A stretch of DNA of 64,000 nucleotides from NCBI GenBank assembly GCA_030593145.1, contig JAUVHU010000003.1, positions 1 to 64,000 of the forward strand, in the 5' to 3' direction. Of the stretch, positions 8,400 through 17,700 are shown in pieces. Source of the DNA: Desulfobacteraceae bacterium. Lineage in GTDB: Bacteria > Desulfobacterota > Desulfobacteria > Desulfobacterales > ETH-SRB1. A model generated the notes under the pieces. It was not told where the DNA came from. It saw only the letters and a program-made list of their open reading frames with translations, and searched no databases. The position numbers and the translations under genes were made by a program. Position 1 is the first letter of the stretch. Each line of letters opens with the position of its first letter.

Positions 8400-8783
8400 A
8401 TGAATACATTCAATAAATTTCTTTTAACCATATTCATAAAGCTTGGATTTTTTGACTCACCAGATTTTTTATCACAGATTGTATCAGACCATCCATCCAG
8501 GGATAACCTACCGAAAAATCAGGTGCTTGTTGTTGGAGGTCCCGGTTTTAAGAAATGGGCTTATCTAAAATGCCCTTGCGGTTGCGGTGATTTTGTCATG
8601 CTATCGCTATCAAAAAAAACAAGACCAAGCTGGTCTGTTTCATTAGATTTTTTTAATAGGCCAACCATCTATCCATCAATACGCCAAACATCACGATGCA
8701 TGAGCCATTTTTGGATAAAAAAGGGCAATGTCAAGTGGTGTGAAGACACCGGGAAACCCCCTAAAATTGCTATAAATATATAA
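8400..8783 (+). CDS. DUF6527 family protein
   Basis: WAYLKCPCGCGDFVMLSLSKKTRPSWSVSLD...PSIRQTSRCMSHFWIKKGNVKWCED; starts 1 nt after the E1-JAB stop. Confidence 0.82.
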   Translation: MNTFNKFLLTIFIKLGFFDSPDFLSQIVSDHPSRDNLPKNQVLVVGGPGFKKWAYLKCPCGCGDFVMLSLSKKTRPSWSVSLDFFNRPTIYPSIRQTSRCMSHFWIKKGNVKWCEDTGKPPKIAINI

Positions 8784-8911
8784 ATCATCATCAAACTTTC
8801 TTTACCCACTGCAGATTTCTCTAATAAACCTTTTGTGATTCTTAAAATAGTCGCAACATTGTCCTTCGTGAACCTTCTCTTGCCGCCAACCTTCTCCACT
8901 TTAGAGACCTT

Positions 8912-8939
8912 GGTGTCAAATCTTGAATAGTGAATAAAG
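8912..8939. repeat. Short dispersed repeat GGTGTCAAATCTTGAATAGTGAATAAAG, copy 1
   Basis: Near-identical copies at 10002-10029 and 14664-14691. Confidence 0.8.
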
Positions 8940-9145
8940 GGGTCAAGTCTGCTTTTAACTCCTGAGTATTTTTTTCAATAGCAACAAGTAAATCCAGATG
9001 ACCGAAGGAGAGTTTAAAAACAAAATGATTCGGGTGTTTTGATTGAATAGCGTCTCTCCTGTTTGAAGCAAAGCAAGTTCTTTCAACTTGAGGTATGCTT
9101 CCTGGTTATGAAAATCTATATTTGTTGCAAAAATTGCCTGCTAAA

Positions 9146-9913
9146 TCATGGATTTTTCGAGGTAAGCGGCCCTGAAGATGTAAGAATATAGTTTACCCAG
9201 TCAAATCCGAACTTCATCAGCTCAACATCTGATTCCATTATTTTTTCCTTTCTTTCTTCAGGCACGTCAAACCTGGATAAAAAAGAACTCTCAAAAATAA
9301 AATCCTTTAGTTTATCTACATTAAAACACGCCAAAAATGCCATTTTTAATGCAGGGCTGCTGGTTCCTTGATCGCCCCAGGGATTTTTTCGGAATATGGT
9401 ATCTATATTAACCCACAAGTCATTCATCTCATCATATGTTTGAAGCTGCTGATTTTCTGTCCACTCTTTAACTGTCCATTCACGTGGTTCCTTATGTCCA
9501 AGGCAGTATGGGTGATTGGCGACAAAATATTGAACTAAACGCTCATCTACATCGTTCAATCTTGCCACTGCGCGCTCCAATGGATAGGCACGGCATGAAA
9601 ACGGCCTGTCCTCGTAAACCGTACAACCTTCTTCAGTGAGAAACGGACATGATTTTTCTTCGTCATCTGACATCTTCAGCATAAGACTGGGGAAATACTT
9701 ATTATCCCGGAAAGCTGAAATCGTATGCTTCTTAAGAAATTCATCAGAAGAAATTTTTAGCTTCTTTTTCAACCTTATAATATCATACGGATAAAGATAC
9801 ATATCTGCATTTCTGCAGCATCTGGTAAAACAGGATACACCAGGATGACATTCAAACCTGAATTTATCTTTGTCAAGCAACATCCTGTTTCCGTTAATCT
9901 TCTTCTCTTGCAT
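9146..9913 (-). CDS. YkgJ family cysteine cluster protein
   Basis: FECHPGVSCFTRCCRNADMYLYPYDIIRLKKKL...CPFLTEEGCTVYEDRPFSCRAYPLE; start set at MQEKK because the upstream extension is repeat DNA. Confidence 0.85.
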   Translation of the reverse strand: MQEKKINGNRMLLDKDKFRFECHPGVSCFTRCCRNADMYLYPYDIIRLKKKLKISSDEFLKKHTISAFRDNKYFPSLMLKMSDDEEKSCPFLTEEGCTVYEDRPFSCRAYPLERAVARLNDVDERLVQYFVANHPYCLGHKEPREWTVKEWTENQQLQTYDEMNDLWVNIDTIFRKNPWGDQGTSSPALKMAFLACFNVDKLKDFIFESSFLSRFDVPEERKEKIMESDVELMKFGFDWVNYILTSSGPLTSKNP

Positions 9914-9948
9914 GTCTTCCCCTAATCCATATAGACGAACCGACCCTG

Positions 9949-9982
9949 AAACCTTTGCAAAACGCCCCCTTTTGCCCAATTA
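9949..9982. repeat. Partial copy of dispersed CAAAACGCCCCCTTTTGCCCAAT element
   Basis: gaaacctttgcaaaacgcccccttttgcccaatt; same as the left part of the 25429-25572 element. Confidence 0.7.
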
Positions 9983-10001
9983 CGCCTTTGGTGTCGCCTT
10001 T

Positions 10002-10029
10002 GGTGTCAAATCTTGAATAGTGAATAAAG
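10002..10029. repeat. Short dispersed repeat GGTGTCAAATCTTGAATAGTGAATAAAG, copy 2
   Basis: Matches 8912-8939 and 14664-14691. Confidence 0.8.
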
Positions 10030-10591
10030 CAAAAGGCTCGGTGTCACATTTTGATCAACACATTGGAAACAGACTGCCGGGACATCCTTCACATTTACAG
10101 TTTTAATAAATTTTTGCTCGAAAAAAATGGTTTTTAGCACACTGATGCCCATAGAAGTTCTGCGACAGCTTGTCGCAATTTTTCATGCTCCATAATCACA
10201 ATATTAAAGCATAGATAGCGGTTTTGTGTCAATTTGTTCTGTAATTTAGAAAAAACAAAAAAAAGGAGGCGTGTCTTCATTGAAGAACTCCTTAGTTACG
10301 TCTTTCCGATGTCATTTATAAACTCGTAAAGTAAAAAATCAACAAATCTATTGTCTTTTGCTATGTTCTTCATGACCGTCGGGGAACTATGAAAATGTTC
10401 GCACAGAAAGTAAAAATATAGTGTTCAGGGATACAGATTTTTTGCCGCTAAATACAATATATGCCATTTTTACTTGACAAACACACAATATATTGATTAA
10501 TAGGCATAAAATGTTACTCTTACTTACCGCAGAGTATACTTAGCCGAAAACAAATGATTCCCGCGAACGCGGCAACCCTTAACAAGGTTAA

Positions 10592-11371
10592 ATGAGTTAT
10601 ATGAATTCCGATACATCATTATCTTTTTTGTCAAAAGCTAACCTTTTTAATGCCTATCATGTGCTGTTTGGCTACGACAAGGGCGTTTCGATTGAGTTGC
10701 TAAAAGAGCTTCAGCCACCTGTGCTTAAAGCAGTGTACTGGAAGAAGGCGCTGGAGACACATCCGGATCGTTCAAAAGTACTGGGAAAAGTTGAATCTGA
10801 AATGGATGAACAATTCAAGGAAGTGACCCTGGCCTACGAAAACCTGAATTCTATTTTAAAAGATGATCGAATAGATACTTTGAATGATGAAACATGTATT
10901 CAAAGAAAAAGCCCGGAGAAAAACGTAAAGGTTAATAAAAAAAGGGGGGTTTCAGATCACTTTTACAAAGCTTGGCTTCCAAAACGCAAGTTGTTAATCG
11001 GTCAATTTCTCTATTACTCCGGCTATATTTCATGGAGAAACCTTATTGATGCAATAATCTGGCAGAAAAAGCAACGTCCGGCTATTGGCCAGATAGCGCT
11101 TAACTGGGGGATACTGACGGTATATGATATCAGGAGAATCCTGACAGAGCGAAATATAGAGCAAAGGCATAAAGAAAAATTCGGCGAATATGCCTGGAGC
11201 AAGGGGTATATAACCTCCTTTCAACATTTAGCTCTTTTAGGCAAACAACGCCTTCTACAACGCCCCATAGGAGAGTACTTCATGGAACAGGGGATACTTT
11301 ACGCCAGAAAGATAGATGAGATAGTAGCAAAACAAAAGGTTCATAACAGATGCGCTTGGGAAGACAAATAG
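10592..11371 (+). CDS. J-domain protein with C-terminal MshEN-like repeats
   Basis: N-terminal AVYWKKALETHPDRSKVLG (HPD); C-terminal tandem LLIGQFLYYSGYISWRNLIDAIIWQKKQRPAIGQIALNWGILTVYDI... and RPIGEYFMEQGILYARKIDEIVAKQ. Confidence 0.7.
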   Translation: MSYMNSDTSLSFLSKANLFNAYHVLFGYDKGVSIELLKELQPPVLKAVYWKKALETHPDRSKVLGKVESEMDEQFKEVTLAYENLNSILKDDRIDTLNDETCIQRKSPEKNVKVNKKRGVSDHFYKAWLPKRKLLIGQFLYYSGYISWRNLIDAIIWQKKQRPAIGQIALNWGILTVYDIRRILTERNIEQRHKEKFGEYAWSKGYITSFQHLALLGKQRLLQRPIGEYFMEQGILYARKIDEIVAKQKVHNRCAWEDK

Positions 11372-11488
11372 TGTCACCCATTAAAGCGCACGTCTTGGAG
11401 AAGAATTAGGGCCAAATAGGAGACATCCCTAATTGGCCCTAAATTTTTCATACAATAGATCTGTGTGGTTTTAAAATAACTTTCCGTT

Positions 11489-11704
11489 CTATGGACAAGT
11501 CCCAGGCATCGGTGGAGCACTTGGTATTTTTCCATGGCAGGCGCAACAGTCTATTGTCTTATTAATATATTTACCTGGTACTCCTTTAGTACCTGCTGGA
11601 ACGGGCTTATTTTTATATTCTGCCCAACTTGAGTGAGCCTGCGCAAAACCGATCACCCCAAACAGGAATACAACTGCACATACTAATACTATTAGCTTCT
11701 TCAT
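11489..11704 (-). CDS. Small secreted protein with a single CxxCH heme-c-like motif
   Basis: MKKLIVLVCAVVFLFGVIGFAQA signal peptide; TIDCCACHGK contains CxxCH. Confidence 0.6.
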   Translation of the reverse strand: MKKLIVLVCAVVFLFGVIGFAQAHSSWAEYKNKPVPAGTKGVPGKYINKTIDCCACHGKIPSAPPMPGTCP

Positions 11705-11874
11705 TTAACATATACCTCCTTTTAGTTTTGAAATACAGATAGTTAACTTTTGGTGTTATAAGCATTATATTGCTAAAAAGCAATAATGTTGTTATGTTGA
11801 AATAATTTTGTATTAACTTTTTGATTTGCCATCATATTTTTACCATTTGTTCTATAAAACCATATTGGTGATAA

Positions 11875-14656
11875 GTGATTAATTTAACAATAAAAAAGAA
11901 AATATTATTACTATCAATAACATTTTTATGCCTTATTATTGGATGCTCTATAGCTGGGATATGGGGTCTTTATCAGGTTCGTATAGCTAAAGATCAATCA
12001 GCAGCAGCCTATAATTTACATGATAAGTTCCAGGAAATAAGGATATTATTTGAACAATCCCTGATGGGACCTCATGATTATATAATTCACGGTAACGAAC
12101 TTGAGAAAGAAATATTTTCAGAAGATTATAAAAATCTTATTTCTAAAATAAATGATCTTAAAAATCTTATTACAAGTAACAAGGCAAAGCATGATTATGA
12201 ATTTGAAAAAATATTGGGTGTTATAGAAAAACAACTTCTAATAATAGAAAATGAGCTTTCTGATTATAGGTCGATAGTTTTAGATGATATATTCAGTCTT
12301 AAGATATATATAGAAGACAATTTGCCTGGATCCAGAATGGAAGAAATGGATCTTTTTGTTCGTGGATTAGGAGATGACCTGAAAGCAGAAGGAAATATTC
12401 TATCAAACCTTTCTGCTAAAGCTCAAAAAAGAATAGATGATGTACAATTTTATGTCTTTATCCTTTTAATAATGCTTGGCGCAAATGCTTTGATAGTCGG
12501 GATGTTATTAAGTTTTTATATAATTCGAAATATCTCAAGTTCTATAAACAGTCTGATTCAAGTTACACGAAAGATAAAAGGCGGTGATCTTACAGTTCGG
12601 GCAAATATTAAGTCAAATGATGAAATCGCAGAATTTGCTGATTCCTTTAACGAAATGCTTAATGAATTGGCCGACACACAAAATCGTATATCGAGCATTT
12701 TTCAAGGCTCTGGTGATAGCATGTGCGTTATAGATGATAATTTTAATATCCTTCAGCTTAACAAACAGATGGAAGATATGGTGGGTTTGCCTGAAGCCGA
12801 AGTCGTCGGCAAAAAATGTTACGAAATTTTTCATGGAGAACTATGTCATACCGATAAATGCACTCTCAAATGTATCTTAAACGGGGAAAAACGGGTCAAA
12901 CTTGAAACCGACAAAGAAACCAGGGACGGGAAAAAGAAGCCTGTTGAGCTTATCGCAACACCTTTTAAAAGAAGAGGTAAAACTATCGGGGTTATTGAGT
13001 CATTCCGTGATATTACAAAGCGAAAGAAAGCGGAAGACAAGCTTAAAAGAACCTATGACGATTTAGAAATACGAGTTAAGGAACGCACCTCTATGCTTGC
13101 TGATGCCAACAAAGAACTGCAGGCAGAAATTATAGAACGCAAAACAGCAGAGGACGCCTTGCGCCGGGAAGAAGAAAGGTTTCGTGATCTCTACCAGGAA
13201 GCTCCTATTGCTTATTTGAGTTTGCAAAATAATGGAATAATAGATGACTGCAATAAGAAGACGGAAGAGCTCTTTGGATATAAAAGAGAGGAATTAACCG
13301 GAACAAATTTAATTGATTTATTTTCAGATACGCAAAAGGAAAAGGCCAAGGAAATACTCAACCGGTTTATAAGTGGTAATATAATCTATAATGAGAGAAT
13401 ACGCTTTGCAAATAAAGATGGCTCATTAATTTGGGGCAGCATGACGATAAATGCCGTAAGAGACCAGGAAGGCAATATGGTCTCAAGCCGATGTATGATT
13501 GCCGATATTACCGGACAAGTGAATATGGAAGGCCGACTCATGCGGGCACAAAGAATGGAGTCAATCGGCACACTGGCCGGAGGTATAGCTCATGATTTTA
13601 ACAATCTCCTCATGGGTATCCAGGGCAACGCTTCTTTAATGCAAATAGATATGGATATATCGCATCCTTATTATAAAAGGTTAAAAAATATTGAAAAACA
13701 AGTTCAAAGCGGAGCACAATTAACCTCTCATCTTCTTGGTTTTGCAAGAAAAGGGAAATATGAGATCAAATCAATTAATAGAAAATACCTTATATGCTTT
13801 TGGACGAACAAGGAAAGAAATTACAATCCACAATGAGCTGGCTGAAAATTTATTTACAATAGAGGCTGATCAAAGCCAAATTGAGCAGGTTCTTTTAAAT
13901 CTTTATGCAAATGCGGCCGATGCTATGCATGGCGTGGGTGACCTTATAATAAAAACAATAAATATAACTCATAATGATATTAAAAGCTCTTTTTTTGAAC
14001 CTAAGCATGGAAATTACATAATGCTTATGGTTACAGATACAGGCACAGGTATGGACCAAAGTACAATTGAACACATATTTGATCCTTTCTTTACAACTAA
14101 AAGAATGGGTGCGAGCAAGGGAGCAGGCCTTGGTCTTGCATCTGCTTACGGCATCATAAAAAGTCATGACGGATATATAGATGTCGAATCCAAAAAGGGA
14201 CACGGAACAACGTTTAGAATTTATATTCCTGCGTCAGAAAAAAAGATTGCAAAAGCCGTTGGCATTACAGAAAAGTTGTTAAAGGCAATTGAAACCGTTT
14301 TTTTGGTGGACGATGAAGAACTAATATTAGATGTGGGAAGTGATTTGTTGGAAGCAATGGGTTACAAGGTACTCACAGCCAGAGATGGAATAGATGCAAT
14401 AAAAGTTTATAAGAAAAAATATAAAGAAATCGATATCGTCATTTTGGATATGGTTATGCCGAATATGGGCGGCGGCGAAGCATATGACCGGATGAAAGAG
14501 ATCAATCCTGACATTAAGGTTCTTCTTGCAAGCGGATACAGCATTGATGGTGAAGCCACTGAAATATTAGAACGAGGTTGCAATGAGTTTATCCAGAAGC
14601 CATTTAATATAAAAGAACTCTCAAAGAAGATAAGAGAAATTTTAGGTGATGATTAG
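11875..14656 (+). pseudogene. Hybrid sensor histidine kinase (HAMP-PAS-PAS-HisKA-HATPase-REC), frameshifted
   Basis: ORF 11875-13836 carries HAMP, PAS and HisKA (GGIAHDFNNLLMGIQGNASLM); ORF 13736-14656 continues with NQLIENTLYAFGRTRKEITI...HATPase and receiver (VFLVDDEELI). Reading frame changes near 13760-13775. Confidence 0.8.
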
Positions 14657-14663
14657 AACCTTT

Positions 14664-14691
14664 GGGGTCAAATCTTGAATAGTGAATAAAG
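14664..14691. repeat. Short dispersed repeat GGGGTCAAATCTTGAATAGTGAATAAAG, copy 3
   Basis: Matches 8912-8939 and 10002-10029; 8 bp after the kinase stop. Confidence 0.8.
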
Positions 14692-14758
14692 CCCGTTTGT
14701 TTTCCACTTCAATGCCTTATCTTTTTTCAGGATGTCTTTCACTGCACAAATACAAAGA

Positions 14759-17700
14759 TCATGCTTCAAGCATTTTTTTGTGCAAACGTCCTGCTCGCAG
14801 GTAGAAGGTCTCCAGCTTTGCGCTTATCAATTGCGGGAAAGGGGAACCGTCGCTTTCAATTGCAAGAAAAGGCAGGTCTTCAATATTTGCCAGGATTTTT
14901 TGGAGCCGCTTATTTTCCGGGTCTGTTGCCAGTTTTCCTTTACGATTCATAATAGTGTTTAAGATAGACTCTGACAGACGGTTTGGCATGCAGCCGAAGG
15001 GCCCTATGGCGATAGCGCCGCATGCATGAGAAGCTACATCGCTTATAGTGCCTCCCACCGTAAGAACTGCTTCACCTGTCAGGTCTGGCGATATATAGGG
15101 CTCGGCATTTTTTATTATTGCTTCAACGTCAATAAGCTCTGAGTGAACAAGTCCTGACCCGGATAAAATGGATTTGATACGCTTTTCGTAGCTGGTCATA
15201 TATTTTTGCTTGATTGTCAATTCAAGCTTCTCCATTATTGATACCTTGTAGTCAACAAGCCCTTTGCGCATTAGATAGTCGGAATATAATACCCATTCCG
15301 CAACAGGTGAACAAACAGTGGCAAAACCGCTTTTTGCCAGACGTCTTGTCAAATACTGGCGTGATATTGAATCCCTGCGGACAAATATCTCACCTATAAG
15401 GCAGATTACAGGCACCTCTTTTGGCGGACGTTTCATGGAAATCCGGCTAAAACGTTCTGAAGTACGTACCAGCTGTTTTTCCAGTTTAGAAAAGTCCCCT
15501 CTTTCCATTTCTTCCAATATCAGATTCCATTCCTCATTAAATATCCTTATTCCATCTTCGACATCTGTTGCGTTGGCTAATATCATCGACCGGATATCTT
15601 CCATAACGTCGGATGTTACAACAGAGCTCCATGCTTTTAACTGGAAATCTTTTCCCAAACCGGCGTAAGAATTCTCTGATGTCAGCGCAAACAAGGCTAC
15701 ATCCGAAAGTTCAAGCCTTTTTACAAGGTCTTCCATGAATACATAATACTGGCCGAACCGACATGGACCTGAGGCGGTAGGCATAAAATAGATTAGAGCC
15801 TCATTTTCCTTTTTTACATTGTAAACATAGTTAAGCAATGTTCCTGTAGTTAGTATCAGCGGTAAACACTCTTTGCATGAAGTGTTTGCGCGTCCAAGTT
15901 TCAATATGGCCTCATCAGACGGTGGATGGGAAATTGCATTAAACCCGAAGCTGCGAAATACCGCTGCCAGGGATTCGGAGGAAATCTTGCCCATAGACGG
16001 AAACAAAAGGGTCACACGCGGGTCGCTGGCAGGGAGTGTTTTGCCGGAAGACGTTACCAGGTTAACCTTTCCGTTTTCTATTTCTAAGCGAGCAGGAACA
16101 AAAGCGCGCTTCTTCTGGACGATCACCTTATCTGCCAGAAGTTGCCTGTAAGCCGCGACAATATCAAGAAACGCCTCGACCCTGGTCTCAAGGCCGGCAT
16201 CTGCCGTGTGACTGTCCAGCTCAAGAGTCAGCGACGGTTTTTGACCCATAAGAGTCCTAAAATATCCGACCATGAAAGAATCCGGTCCACAGGAAAAGTT
16301 TGTAATATAAGTTCCAAACAGTTGAGGATGCCTCTTAACCACTCTTGCCGCCTTCAATATAATCTGGCCCATTCCCCAGTACATATGGCGCTTTGTTTTC
16401 TCTTCGTCAAATGTAAGAAAATCAAACGGCATTACCAGAACGCCCCTTGATGCAAGCTTGCTCGGAATACCCATATGCGCTTCTTTAACAAATCCGTTAT
16501 AAGGCCTGGCAAATATCACCACCGCTGTTCTGTCCGGATCTTTTTTCAGCTCTTCAATGGCTTTGTTCCCGATCTTTTTCATTTCAGCCATGCATTCCAT
16601 CTGTTTTTTCAGCGCCTTTTGAAAAGCATTTTTAGCCTCTTTTTTTCCAACCCCCATTTTTACAGCGGTTTCAATAAGAGGCTTTTCCGCGGTCTCCAGC
16701 CCTTCTGTCAAATCAAGCAGCGGGGTCAATACTTTTATCCCTCTATCTCTCAGTTCATCCAGTTTTTTCCTGAACGCGCTCCTTAGGAAAAAGGTTTCAC
16801 CCTGAACAAAAGGACAAACCTGCGAGCTTGTGTAACCGTTTTGGACCGGAACAGCTTTGAAGTGCGGCAGGAATATAAATTCCGGAGGATTTTCCATATA
16901 AATAAGGGAATGGAAAAAACCGTGGGTCAGTTCAGCAGGATAACAAAAGGCCGCCTCTTTTTGATCTATTCCTTTTTTAGAAGGAAAATCAGGCACAACC
17001 GGCTCAAACCCTAATTCGGCAAAAAACGTGGAATAAAGAGGATAAAAAGTGTTAACCAGGAAACTCCTGTTTATTCCGATCCTTGCCCTGGGCTTTTTTT
17101 TGCTGCCCTCAGCCAGCTTGCCTCCATACTTATCAAAAATCAATTGCTGACGTATACGAACAAGGTCCAGCTTCTCTACATCGTATTTCACTTTGTTCCG
17201 CAAATTGTAGTATCTGTTGCAGGCTCCGCCAAACGGATATTTCTTTCCTTCCAGCTTGATTATAGCTATATTGCAGCGCCGGTCACATTTTTCCTTTCCG
17301 CCTTTGCATATAAACGATTTTCCGTATTGCACCTCACGGCTAAGCAGAGCATTCAGGTCAAAGATCTTTTTTTTCATCAAACCTGATTCGATTCTTTTCT
17401 TCACCTCGAGCGCAACACCAAAAGCGCCCATAAGCCCCGGTTCGGGGGGAACGACTATCGGCTTGCCCACAAGCGCTGCCATGGCAAAGGGAACCGCCTT
17501 GTTATAGCAGACACCGCCCTGCATAAACACCTTTTCACCCACCGGCTTATTTCCCTTGACCCTGTTTGAATAGTTCATGCAAATGGAATACACCAGACCT
17601 GCAAGAATATCTTCGTGTTTCACGCCTTCATGAATTGCGTTCTTTATATCGGAAGCAATAAACGCAGCGCACTGATCATTGAAATTAGGTGGCTTCTTGC

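Noticed and set aside
8784-9145. Remnant coding region (HNQEAYLKLKELALLQTGETLFNQN on the reverse strand)
   Set aside because: Short open stretch without a start or known motif; could be decayed DNA but evidence is too weak to annotate.
13736-14656. Independent HATPase-receiver gene
   Set aside because: Its start lies inside the HisKA region of the preceding ORF and its N-terminus continues that domain in another frame, so a frameshifted single gene is more likely.
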